From a virus, in IMG/VR virus record IMGVR_UViG_3300005529_000049, positions 1 to 49,788 of that record: a stretch of 49,788 nucleotides of DNA. One strand, written 5' to 3'. Below are positions 1 to 7,500 of this stretch, piece after piece. The position numbers and the translations under genes are program-made. Each line of letters opens with the position of its first letter. The stretch's first letter is position 1. The notes below the pieces were generated by a model, which worked only from the letters and a program-made list of their open reading frames with translations, did not search any database and was not told where the DNA came from.

Positions 1-80
1 CCATCGCGTTCACATCGGCGGCGGTGAGCACGTGCTCCCCAGCGGAGAGCATGGCGGGAATTAGGTCCGACTGCGGACCC
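1..80. repeat. terminal direct repeat, left copy
   Basis: These 80 bases are identical to 49709-49788. Both copies lie inside the same reading frame of the tape measure gene, so the window is best read as a circular map of 49,708 bp with an 80-base overlap left by assembly. True physical ends (cos or pac) would lie elsewhere. Confidence 0.95.
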
Positions 81-3000
81 CCTGGACCGGAGATGCCGCC
101 CCCTGTGGCATGAGGCGGTGCGCCGAGATTGGGGAGTTGCAGGTCAAACGGGAGCGGCGGGTCGAAGGGCGACGCGGGCTTCTTCGCCGATGGTGCGGGT
201 GCTGGGGGCCCGTTGGGTGCACTAGGTGCAGGTCCGATGATCTGGAAGCCGTTCTGGACCGCATAGCTCCGCGGAAGTGGCACGACCCCGGACTTTGTCT
301 GAGCCATAACGACGTCACTGCCGGGGGCGCTGGGTGAACCAGAGGGTGGGGCAGACGCGCCTGCGCCCGTGAGTCGGTTGTAGTAGTCGAGTGCCTGACC
401 GCGGAATGACCGCACATAGTCGGGCCCGTAGGTGCCGACTTGGACTTTCACCGCTCCTGCGTAAGGGTCCATATTCAGGCCACCGCGAGCGATGAACTGG
501 TCGACGAAACCTGTTGCCGCACTGACCGGATCGGTTCGGTTGCCGTATTTGTTGTAGCCCGAGTCCTGCTGGAATACCCCCTGAACAACGGTGCCGCTTT
601 GATTTTGCGGAACATTGGTCATCGAGTTGGATCCCAGGCCGCTTTCGAGAATCCCCACCGACAGCGCGGCGAGCGTCTGCTCCTGGTTGAGCCCGCGCGC
701 GCGTGCCGCGTTGATGATGTCCATCGCCACGGCGTCTTTGCCCGCTGCCCCCGGCATAGAGAGCGGCGGCTGCACCGATCCTGGAGCACCGGGCCCAGAC
801 GGTGAGTACCCCGATGAGGACGAACTCGATGATGGGTAACCTGAGGAGCTCCACGGGGACTCCCCGCTCGCGCTCGTCGGCGACGCGCTGGACGCAGGGA
901 TATTGATCTGTGGTTGGGTGTATTGCGGCCCGAACGCGCCCTGCGCCGCGGCGACACCGAGCGCCCCGAACCCCGTCGAGTTACCCACCTGCGCCGCCAG
1001 TTGGCCTTCCATGGGCGCGGCGGCCAGCGACGCGATGAACCTGACCAGGTTGTCCGCCAACCCCGGCAAGCCTTTCGACAGCCCGAAGTCGGCGTCGAGT
1101 TTCGCGCCGATGTCCCCGAACGCCGCACTGGTTTTCGACAGGGCCGTCTGCAACGACAGTTGGGCGGTGTACTCGTCTTTTTCGGCTTTGGCGAGGTCGT
1201 TGCGGGCTTTCGTCAACTCGTCTGCGGTGTGCGCGCCGTCCGCCTCGACCTGCGCCAGATTCGCGCGGGCGTCCGCGGTGGTGTGCTGCGCCTCCAACAA
1301 GTGCTGCTCGGCATTGTACTGCGCTTCCGTCTCACCCGGCCGGGGCGGCGCGCCGTAGCCCGGCCCGTAGGGGGTTTCGGGTTTGGCGAGTTTCTTCTTC
1401 TTCTCATCCTGCAACCGCAGATCAGCATCATTTACGGCGTGCTCGGCGTCGATGACGTCGTTTTTGGCTTTGAGGACATCTTCAGCTTTGGCGGTGTTGT
1501 CGGCTTCCAAAGCGTTGAGGTCAGCCTGTCTTTGTGCGAGGTCGTGGTCGGCTTTGATTTTGTCGGTGCGGGCGTTGTACTCGGCCTGCGTCTCCCCCGG
1601 TTCGGGTGGGGCGCCGAACTCCGGAGGCATCGGAACAACCGGCCCTTTGTCTTTGCCTTTGCCTTTGTCGAGGGCGCCGGCGATGTCCTGCGGCGGTGGA
1701 GGCGGTGGGGGTGGTTTGGTTCCCAAATGCAGCGGGTCGAACGAACCGAACTGGTTGAACGGCCCAGCAGGGTTGAGGGGGGTGAACCCGCCGCTATCCG
1801 GAGGCGGCGGTGCGCCTGGCGGAGGCGGCAGCAGCAGCCCTGCCGGGCCTCCCGGTGGGGGCGGGACGGATGGTCCCACAGCGTCCGGTGTGCCGTACTG
1901 GTAGTGCGGGTCGTTGCCGCTCGGATTAGCCAAAAACCCCAGCGAAAGGTTAGCGATCTTGTAGGCGAAGTCGCCTAACGGTTTGAGCGCATCCTCAATA
2001 TTGTTCTTGACGAGTTGCCAGTTATCGGCCAACGTCTTCGTCCGATCAGCCATGTCCTGAATTTTCTGGTCACCATGGCTGCTGGTCAGCGTGTCATTGA
2101 GGTCTTTGACGTTGAGGTTGCCGGAACGGACATCGTCAACGAACTTTTGCGCGCCCCGCGCACCGAACACCTTCACCGCCAAATCGATAGCTTCCCGATC
2201 CCCGATCGCGGTGTGAAGGTCGAGGAAACCCTTCATTTGGGTGATGGTGTCCTGCAACCCGTGTTGCAGATCAATGCCGTGGGAGGCGAACGTGTCGGCG
2301 GCGTGGTTGAGCGCCATCACCGTCGTGCCGGCGTCGATGCCCTGCTTGTCGAAAGCCTCGATCAGCGCCGTGGTCTCACCCATCGACAAACCCATCGAAC
2401 GGGCCGCGGGGCCGAGTTCTTTCACATCGGAAATGAGCTCGTTCACCGGGATCAGCGTTTTGGTGGACGCGTCGTACATGGCGTCGAGGGCGCCGCTGGC
2501 CTGGGTGGCGTTCTCGCCGTAGCCGCGCATCGCCTCACCGAACTCGCGAACGTTGGTGGTTTCACCAGTCTTTTTGTCCAGTTCGGCGATCTGCTGCGTC
2601 AACCGCTCCAACGGAGCCCCGGACGTGTCGAACGCAACCGACACTTCCGCCCCGATTTTCCCCAACTGCTCCACCGACGCTGCTGTCTTGGTGGACAGTT
2701 CGTCAACGGAGTGGGTGAGGCTGTCGAGGTCCGACCCGACTTTGCCGGTGGTGATGGTGATGGTGTTGGAGACGCTTTCGAACTTCTCCCCCAACCCCAC
2801 CAAAGCTGTCCCGACAGCGGCGGCGGCGACACCGATCCCGGCGATCGCCCCCCCGGCGACCAGCGCGCCGGCCGAGATTTCCACACCCATCGCCGACGCC
2901 GCGTCGGTGACACTGGAGAACAGGCTGCTCGACGGCAGCATCGACTGCAACCCGGCAGCCAGAGAGCCAGCGGCTTCGCGGCCGTGGGCGGTGAGGTCGG

Positions 3001-3274
3001 GGGCTTTGATGTGCTGCCCCAAATCGGTGTTGATCCGCGACGCCATCGTTTCGGCGAAGTCCCGACCGGCCTGGTCGCCGTGCCGCGAAATGTATCGCAG
3101 CGAGTTCTCCAACTGGCCTTGGGCCCGCGCTGACGCTAAATGCTCCGCCAGCTGCTGGGTCATCGCCTCGCCGGCTGTGCTGCCGGCGTCGCCGAACGCC
3201 CGCTCCGCGGCCCGCACCGCCGACTGCGACGCAGCCTCGTCTAGCTGCGGAACAACGAGCAGCTTCAGCGCCAT
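1..3274 (-). CDS. tape measure protein, N-terminal and central part (continues at 49708 across the junction)
   Basis: Sets tail length and occupies the tail lumen. The ATG at 3274 directly abuts the TAG of the chaperone extension. The open frame runs off position 1 and resumes in the same frame at 49708, ending at 49146, for about 1,278 residues. Features seen are a hydrophobic Ala/Gly segment near residues 140-170, long polar helices, proline-rich linkers (about residues 470-540), two tandem copies of a roughly 75-residue charged module beginning GAPPxPGET (about 554-630 and 640-715), and a lytic-transglycosylase-like segment at about 835-970. That segment has ILESGLGS (Glu877) followed by GVFQQ. 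Such cell-wall domains are common in mycobacteriophage tape measures; activity here is inferred. Confidence 0.93.
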   Translation of the reverse strand, partial: MALKLLVVPQLDEAASQSAVRAAERAFGDAGSTAGEAMTQQLAEHLASARAQGQLENSLRYISRHGDQAGRDFAETMASRINTDLGQHIKAPDLTAHGREAAGSLAAGLQSMLPSSSLFSSVTDAASAMGVEISAGALVAGGAIAGIGVAAAAVGTALVGLGEKFESVSNTITITTGKVGSDLDSLTHSVDELSTKTAASVEQLGKIGAEVSVAFDTSGAPLERLTQQIAELDKKTGETTNVREFGEAMRGYGENATQASGALDAMYDASTKTLIPVNELISDVKELGPAARSMGLSMGETTALIEAFDKQGIDAGTTVMALNHAADTFASHGIDLQHGLQDTITQMKGFLDLHTAIGDREAIDLAVKVFGARGAQKFVDDVRSGNLNVKDLNDTLTSSHGDQKIQDMADRTKTLADNWQLVKNNIEDALKPLGDFAYKIANLSLGFLANPSGNDPHYQYGTPDAVGPSVPPPPGGPAGLLLPPPPGAPPPPDSGGFTPLNPAGPFNQFGSFDPLHLGTKPPPPPPPPQDIAGALDKGKGKDKGPVVPMPPEFGAPPEPGETQAEYNARTDKIKADHDLAQRQADLNALEADNTAKAEDVLKAKNDVIDAEHAVNDADLRLQDEKKKKLAKPETPYGPGYGAPPRPGETEAQYNAEQHLLEAQHTTADARANLAQVEADGAHTADELTKARNDLAKAEKDEYTAQLSLQTALSKTSAAFGDIGAKLDADFGLSKGLPGLADNLVRFIASLAAAPMEGQLAAQVGNSTGFGALGVAAAQGAFGPQYTQPQINIPASSASPTSASGESPWSSSGYPSSSSSSSGYSPSGPGAPGSVQPPLSMPGAAGKDAVAMDIINAARARGLNQEQTLAALSVGILESGLGSNSMTNVPQNQSGTVVQGVFQQDSGYNKYGNRTDPVSAATGFVDQFIARGGLNMDPYAGAVKVQVGTYGPDYVRSFRGQALDYYNRLTGAGASAPPSGSPSAPGSDVVMAQTKSGVVPLPRSYAVQNGFQIIGPAPSAPNGPPAPAPSAKKPASPFDPPLPFDLQLPNLGAPPHATGGGISGPGGPQSDLIPAMLSAGEHVLTAADVNAM

Positions 3275-3706
3275 CTACGACCAGCCCATGTCGGCGTAAA
3301 AATCTTCATCGTCTTTTTGGCGGTCCTCTTCTTCAGCTTCACTGTTTTCGAACCGTTCACGGCGCTCCAACGGGTCGAGGAAAACCGTTGCGTCATAAGC
3401 GTTTTCGCCGCCCGCATACAGGGAGGCGCGGTGCAGCGCCGTTTCGTTGTGCAGCCCTTTGAGGATCTGCATCCACTCGGGCCACTGCCCGTCTCGGCGC
3501 GCCGTCTTGTAGCGGCTGGCTTCGGGTAGCTCCTCAAGCAGCACCAGCAGCCGACGAGACGACAGTTTCAGCGCCCCGTACTGGTCTCGGGTGCCGCGAT
3601 GCCAGTCGTAAATGTCGGCTTTGGGTAGCAGACCGGATTCAATCTCCGTCGGCCACAGCCGCCACACCGCTATCGCTTCCCACACTTTTCGGATCGGATC
3701 TCTCAC
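3275..3706 (-). CDS. tail assembly chaperone, T-type frameshift extension
   Basis: Second of the two overlapping frames just upstream of the tape measure gene, the position of lambda G/T. It overlaps the G-type gene (3639-4151) and ends immediately before the tape measure ATG. The GTG at 3706 has GAGGAG only one base upstream, too close for normal initiation, so expression as a fusion is more likely. At 3689-3686 the G frame reads CCG-AAA-A; a tRNA-Lys moving +1 re-pairs perfectly with AAA and continues as GTG-TGG-GAA in this frame. The usual -1 frame is closed by TAG a few codons later. The fusion would be about 291 residues. The C-terminus is very acidic. Confidence 0.8.
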   Translation of the reverse strand: MRDPIRKVWEAIAVWRLWPTEIESGLLPKADIYDWHRGTRDQYGALKLSSRRLLVLLEELPEASRYKTARRDGQWPEWMQILKGLHNETALHRASLYAGGENAYDATVFLDPLERRERFENSEAEEEDRQKDDEDFYADMGWS

Positions 3707-4151
3707 GCTCCTCGATGCGCCGATCCAGCCGTGCGAGTGTGGCGGTGACGTCGGAGGCGCGGCCGCCGCCGGCTTTGAACCGCTTGTATTTTTCTTCCCC
3801 GAACAGGGCGATCGCGACGCGCACCGGGTAGGCGGGTTTGATCAGTTTCCCGTTTTTGCGGTACGGCGTTTTCAGTCCGCCGCGAATGGTTTCCGCCGGG
3901 AGCACAGCGGTTTCGTTGCCGTCTTTGTCTTTGAGTCGGCGTTCGGGGATTTCGATGTCGGGTTCGTGATCCCAGCTTTCGGTTTCCAACTCGAGTTCGT
4001 TGAGCGCTTCGCGCTGGTCGTCGTCGAGTAAGCCGCGTTGCGGGATTTCGAACACTTCACCGTCGACGACGATTTCGACGCTCGCTAAAAACCCTGTCGC
4101 TTCGGCGGCCTGTTCGCGGGCCTGCTGCGGTGTCAACCGTTTGTCGGGCAT
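3639..4151 (-). CDS. tail assembly chaperone, G-type
   Basis: Assists tape measure folding and tail-tube assembly. It is about 170 residues, hydrophilic, and located between major tail protein and tape measure gene as in nearly all siphoviruses. ATG 4151 is preferred: GAGAGGG lies about ten bases upstream. An in-frame GTG at 4169 is possible but has no ribosome site. The last part overlaps the T-type frame (see 3275-3706). Identification rests on position, size and overlap rather than on a sequence motif. Confidence 0.85.
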   Translation of the reverse strand: MPDKRLTPQQAREQAAEATGFLASVEIVVDGEVFEIPQRGLLDDDQREALNELELETESWDHEPDIEIPERRLKDKDGNETAVLPAETIRGGLKTPYRKNGKLIKPAYPVRVAIALFGEEKYKRFKAGGGRASDVTATLARLDRRIEERERSDPKSVGSDSGVAAVADGD

Positions 4152-4198
4152 GGGGCTGTTCCCTCTCACCTATGGGGCTGTTTGTGGGGTTTCAGGCT

Positions 4199-4237
4199 CG
4201 CCGGGTGGGTGAACAGCCCCTGAACCCCCACCCGGCG
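4199..4237. terminator. hairpin between major tail protein and chaperone genes
   Basis: A perfect 11-bp inverted repeat pairs CGCCGGGTGGG (4199-4209) with CCCACCCGGCG (4227-4237) across a 17-base loop. It starts about ten bases after the stop codon of the abundant major tail protein. No U tract follows in the leftward direction, so it may be a partial terminator or an mRNA-protecting end. Confidence 0.55.
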
Positions 4238-4246
4238 AACGGGGGG

Positions 4247-5044
4247 TTATGAGCCGACGTCGGCCATCGCCGCCCAGCCGGTGCCGCCCACCCACGTGTA
4301 CTTCAGGATGGGCCGGTACACGCCGTCGACGACCGCCATGAAGAACGAGTCGGGCAGCGGCTCATATTCGAGCTCGGCGGCTTCGGAGTCCTTCTTGTCT
4401 TTCTTCGACGCGCCGATGTTGCTCAGCCGGCACAGCGAATACCCGTCCACCACATACACGGGCAGGCCGCGTTTGTTGAACTGCGACACCAACAGGATTT
4501 GGCGTTCCACGTTGTCGGCGTCGACCGGTTTGGCCCACCCGGCGGGCAGCATGCCGGGCGCTTCGACGAGCACGTTGCCGTTGGCGTCGTTGAGCGGCAG
4601 GTTGTTACGCAGCCGCCGGATCAACGGTTTGGCGGTCTCCACCGCGCTGAACGAGAACGGCTCCGCGTCCTCGACGATGTCGGAGTCGTAGGGGAAATTG
4701 GATTGCAGAATCAGGAAGTCGTCGTTTCTGATTCTGGGTTTCGTGTTCGGCCCCATCGTGTCGCGGAACGCGCCGGCGATGTGGAATCCCTGGTTGGGGA
4801 GGTAGTTGTATTCCCATTCGCCGTTGATTTGGGTATAGGCGAGCAGGTCGTTGCGCCAGGTGCCGTCGAGGGCGAACGGCGAAAAGTTGACCGTCCCGTC
4901 CGGGTTGTGCGGGGAGATGTTGGTGGCGGCGCCGCGGGCGTCGCGGATCAACACCTGACGCAGCTTGCCGCGCTCCAGGAACCTGTTGTCGAGGTCGGCG
5001 AATCCGGCCGCATCCCAGGTTGCTCCGGTTGTTGGAAGTGCCAT
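4247..5044 (-). CDS. major tail protein
   Basis: Forms the tail tube. The 265-residue product starts MALPTTGATW at ATG 5044, with AAAGGA about ten bases upstream, the strongest ribosome site in the tail block, fitting a highly made protein. It lies between the tail terminator and the chaperone pair. The translation is beta-rich, with repeated DGTxxx and short aromatic strands, and has a lysine-rich loop near residue 215 (SKKDKKD). No Ig-like C-terminal domain is evident. A hairpin follows directly downstream. Confidence 0.88.
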   Translation of the reverse strand: MALPTTGATWDAAGFADLDNRFLERGKLRQVLIRDARGAATNISPHNPDGTVNFSPFALDGTWRNDLLAYTQINGEWEYNYLPNQGFHIAGAFRDTMGPNTKPRIRNDDFLILQSNFPYDSDIVEDAEPFSFSAVETAKPLIRRLRNNLPLNDANGNVLVEAPGMLPAGWAKPVDADNVERQILLVSQFNKRGLPVYVVDGYSLCRLSNIGASKKDKKDSEAAELEYEPLPDSFFMAVVDGVYRPILKYTWVGGTGWAAMADVGS

Positions 5045-5115
5045 AAGATCGGCGTCCTTTCAATGTGGTGAAACCGGAAGCGTTTCCGGTAGAAGAGTTG
5101 GGGCTGTTCGAACTT

Positions 5116-5289
5116 TTAGGAGCCTGCGGGCTCATTCAGGTAGGCGATGGTGTCGCCGAAAACCAAAACCGTCGCCAGGTAGGCCAGCGCGGCGGCGAGG
5201 CTACTGTATTCGCCGACGAAATTTTCTCCGTCGTTGATGATCCATTGGCCTTGGTTGCCGAGTTCGGTGATGAGGTATCTCGGGGTCAT
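5116..5289 (-). CDS. small protein between tail terminator and major tail protein
   Basis: A 57-residue frame starts MTPRYLITELGNQGQW and ends LNEPAGS. It lies 13 bases downstream of the tail terminator stop and in the same direction. Composition is normal for a coding frame, with a hydrophobic middle (ALAYLATVLVFG) too polar around it to be called a membrane segment with confidence. No family recognised. A head-tail or tail-tube accessory role is only suggested by position. Confidence 0.6.
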   Translation of the reverse strand: MTPRYLITELGNQGQWIINDGENFVGEYSSLAAALAYLATVLVFGDTIAYLNEPAGS

Positions 5290-5302
5290 GTCATCCGTCT
5301 TC

Positions 5303-5734
5303 TTATGAGCCGTCCGGGGTGGTGACGTAGGACAGCCCGATTTCGTAGCGGCCGACTTTGCGGATCACCTGGTCGTCGGCGTATTCCACCCAGATGGGGG
5401 ATTCGTTGACGTCGAGGTAGTCGACGTTGGCGAGGGTGCCGTCGAACAGGGTGATGCTGTCGGCGTGGTGCGCCAGCCGCAGCATCCGCTGATGGGTAAG
5501 CAGCGCCTCGTTTTTGGCGGCCGGCCAGTTCGTGGAGGAGGCGAATGTGTGAACCGACACCACCGCGTGGTCGATGGACATGTCGACGTCGTCGTGGCCG
5601 GTGACGCGGCGCACCAACCGGAACGGCAGCGGATCACCGGCCACCCGCCGGACACCGGTGCGGCCGAGCGGCGTCAGCCAGGCGATAACAACCTCTTCGG
5701 CGTCGTCGGCGGCCTGCTCAATCAGGACTGTCAT
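5303..5734 (-). CDS. tail terminator protein
   Basis: Caps the tail tube and joins it to the neck. It is 143 residues, starts MTVLIEQAADDAEEVV at ATG 5734 and overlaps the preceding stop as ATGA. The alpha/beta pattern (an N-terminal helix, then PLPFRLVRRVTG and VSVHTFA strands, ending YEIGLSYVTTP) matches actinophage tail terminators. The position, after the gp10-like protein and before the major tail protein, is the expected one. Confidence 0.78.
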   Translation of the reverse strand: MTVLIEQAADDAEEVVIAWLTPLGRTGVRRVAGDPLPFRLVRRVTGHDDVDMSIDHAVVSVHTFASSTNWPAAKNEALLTHQRMLRLAHHADSITLFDGTLANVDYLDVNESPIWVEYADDQVIRKVGRYEIGLSYVTTPDGS

Positions 5735-6141
5735 AGGTTTTCGATCTCAGCTGCGGCGCGGCGGGATTGCTCTATCCGCGAACGGGTCGCCTTCGACTGT
5801 TTGTTCGGGGCAACGATTTCCGTTTGGCCTTGGAACTGCGCTTCGGTGCGGGCGCGGCACGCATACTCCTCGTTGTGGGCGCTGCCGTACTCGATGAGGT
5901 TCGCGATCGGATCCTCAGTCACCACATACACTTTCCCGCTCTGCTGCTGCACCTGAATGGAGTCGCGGTACTGCCCGGAGTGCGGGTCGTTGGCGTCGCC
6001 GACTGGGGCGATGGACCGCCAAAACTCGGCGGCCTGCTCAGCCAATTCCAATTCAGCCTCGTTGATTTCTTGGCGGCTGTCCTCGTCGATGTCTTCAACC
6101 CCGACAATGGATTTCAGCAACTCCTCCAAGTCGTCGGCCAT
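5731..6141 (-). CDS. HK97 gp10-like tail completion or neck protein
   Basis: 136 residues, starting MADDLEELLKSIVG. The centre reads WRSIAPVGDxNDPHSGQYRDSI, then DPIANLIEYGSAHNEEY, the typical signature of HK97 gp10-like proteins (a substrate-like loop, then xxYGS/T). The start overlaps the stopper stop as TGATG, and the end overlaps the tail terminator as ATGA, so translation is probably coupled. Acts at the head-tail joint in the family. Confidence 0.82.
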   Translation of the reverse strand: MADDLEELLKSIVGVEDIDEDSRQEINEAELELAEQAAEFWRSIAPVGDANDPHSGQYRDSIQVQQQSGKVYVVTEDPIANLIEYGSAHNEEYACRARTEAQFQGQTEIVAPNKQSKATRSRIEQSRRAAAEIENL

Positions 6142-6473
6142 CAGCCTTCGACTTTACGCAGAGCAACAACTGTTCCTTGCGGGAAGGTAATCATGCCTTG
6201 GCTCCAATCCTGCACCCCAACAACCTCATACAGGTCACCGTCCACCGTGAACCGGTCCTTCAACCCGACGGTCGTCACCGGCAGAAACAAATCAAGGTTC
6301 GCGGTTTCGATGAGAGTCGTTGTGCCAGGCCACGTTTCGGTGTTATGAGGAGCTATCCCTATCGCCGGCACCACAACAGGGGCGCCGTAAACGAGTTGCG
6401 AATCGCCGAGGCTGTCGATGGTTTCCCCGACGCACGGAATGTAGGAGGCGGTGCGCAGCGCGGGGAATGTCAT
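6141..6473 (-). CDS. head-tail stopper protein
   Basis: 110 residues starting MTFPALRTAS at ATG 6473, which shares one base with the adaptor stop. It is a small beta-barrel-like sequence (DRFTVDGDLYEVVGVQDW) with a short N-terminal segment, as in the SPP1 gp16/HK97 gp7-like stopper family. It would close the portal channel after packaging. The order adaptor, stopper, gp10-like protein, tail terminator supports the call. Confidence 0.72.
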   Translation of the reverse strand: MTFPALRTASYIPCVGETIDSLGDSQLVYGAPVVVPAIGIAPHNTETWPGTTTLIETANLDLFLPVTTVGLKDRFTVDGDLYEVVGVQDWSQGMITFPQGTVVALRKVEG

Positions 6474-7063
6474 CAGAAATCGATGAGGGTGTACGGGCCG
6501 AGGCGCCGTATTTGGTCGACGTCTAACACCATGCCCGATTCGGCGAGGCTGATACGGAACGGTCCCGCCGTCGACTCGGTGACATTCGACGGGACTTGAC
6601 GTTCGTCGAGGGCTCTGGTGACAAGTTCCAGGCCGACGGTTTTGATTTCGTCGGGCAGTGTGCTGTAGCCGTGGGTGAAACTCACGGCCGCCGACCGCGC
6701 TCGAGGTGGCTGCCAGTCGATCTGCGTCGCCGGCACACCCTCCACGCTGAGCGGTTGAATGATCTTGATCCACCCCGCCGTGCTCCACACGTATTGGGTG
6801 GAATCCAGCACCACATCAGTGAACACACCCCCGCAAGGTATTTGCACGGTCACCGCGTCGACGGCGGTGACTTGCAGGCTGGGCAGCATGATCGTGCCGT
6901 CCGCTTCGACACGGCATTGCAGACCGACAACATCGACCGACGGGTAGACGTGCCAGCGGCACACCGAGCGGATCACATTGCCGGCCACACCCAAATACCA
7001 GTCCGGGTCACCGGACTGATACGAGTCCAGATCGGTGCTCGACAGCAGGGTGGGCAGCGTCAC
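6473..7063 (-). CDS. head-tail adaptor protein
   Basis: 196 residues, GTG start at 7063 overlapping the previous stop as GTGA. The N-terminus (MTLPTLLSSTDLDSYQSG) is helical and the remainder alternates helices with beta strands, ending AESGMVLDVDQIRRLGPY. This is the pattern of HK97 gp6-like adaptor proteins that bind the portal. It is the first connector gene after the capsid region. Confidence 0.75.
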   Translation of the reverse strand: MTLPTLLSSTDLDSYQSGDPDWYLGVAGNVIRSVCRWHVYPSVDVVGLQCRVEADGTIMLPSLQVTAVDAVTVQIPCGGVFTDVVLDSTQYVWSTAGWIKIIQPLSVEGVPATQIDWQPPRARSAAVSFTHGYSTLPDEIKTVGLELVTRALDERQVPSNVTESTAGPFRISLAESGMVLDVDQIRRLGPYTLIDF

Positions 7064-7266
7064 CGGTGGCGCCTTCCGCCCGCACGTCGGCCGCCGTGCC
7101 CGCCGTATCCGCGGGCGCCGCGTTTACCGCCGTGGCGTCCCACCACAGCGTGGTGCCCCACCCGGTGGGCGCCGACGTGGTGGGCGCCCTTCACCGGCGC
7201 CCCGGCCACAATGTTGACCAAAGACTGAGCCAGACCGCCCAGTCCGCGCAGGCTGTTGCGGGCCAA
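7060..7266 (-). CDS. small glycine/histidine/arginine-rich basic protein
   Basis: 68 residues beginning MARNSLRGLGGLAQSL from TTG 7266; an AAGG lies about eight bases upstream in the end of the previous gene. The C-terminal half is almost only Gly, His, Arg and Ala, with repeated HHxxGxH and RGxxG motifs. It ends by GTGA overlap with the adaptor gene. Family unknown. The basic, disordered tail suggests nucleic acid or capsid-surface binding, but this is conjecture. The unusual start and biased composition keep confidence moderate. Confidence 0.5.
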   Translation of the reverse strand: MARNSLRGLGGLAQSLVNIVAGAPVKGAHHVGAHRVGHHAVVGRHGGKRGARGYGGHGGRRAGGRRHR

Positions 7267-7267
7267 C

Positions 7268-7441
7268 CTATTTGACCTTCGCGGTGCGGCTTGTCATCAC
7301 CTTCGCAGGTTTCGGCGGGTCGACGACTTTCGCTTTGACCTGCTTGCCTTTCGGCTTCTCCTGCTTCTCGTCCTCCTCGAGGGGGACGTAGCCGTCGCCG
7401 CGTTCCAACTCCGATTGCGGGATGCTCTCAGTTCTCGGCAT
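7268..7441 (-). CDS. small charged protein downstream of major capsid
   Basis: 57 residues, starting MPRTESIPQSELERGDGYVP and ending SRTAKVK. The first half is acidic and the second half is a lysine/proline-rich tail (EKPKGKQVKAK). ATG 7441 has AAGGAAC six to eight bases upstream. It is separated from the capsid gene by a strong hairpin. No family recognised. Similar short proteins sit after the capsid gene in many actinophages, sometimes as head accessory proteins. Confidence 0.6.
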   Translation of the reverse strand: MPRTESIPQSELERGDGYVPLEEDEKQEKPKGKQVKAKVVDPPKPAKVMTSRTAKVK

Positions 7442-7464
7442 GTCAGTTCCTTATCTGGGTGAAA

Positions 7465-7492
7465 GGGGACCGGGCCCGAAAGCCCGGCCCCC
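7465..7492 (-). terminator. hairpin after the major capsid gene
   Basis: In leftward RNA an 11-bp stem with one G-U pair (7492-7482 with 7475-7465) encloses a six-base loop. It is followed by CUUUC rather than a long U run. It lies nine bases after the capsid stop, so it could lower expression of downstream connector genes relative to capsid. Confidence 0.55.
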
Positions 7493-7500
7493 CAACACTG

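Noticed and set aside
1-80. Terminal repeat as a genuine short direct terminal repeat of virion DNA
   Set aside because: It lies inside the tape measure coding frame and has a length typical of assembly overlap, so a circularised contig is more likely.
914-1978. Long rightward frame opposite the tape measure gene
   Set aside because: Low-complexity Val/Gly/Arg translation typical of the antisense of Ala/Asp/Lys-rich coding sequence; no ribosome site.
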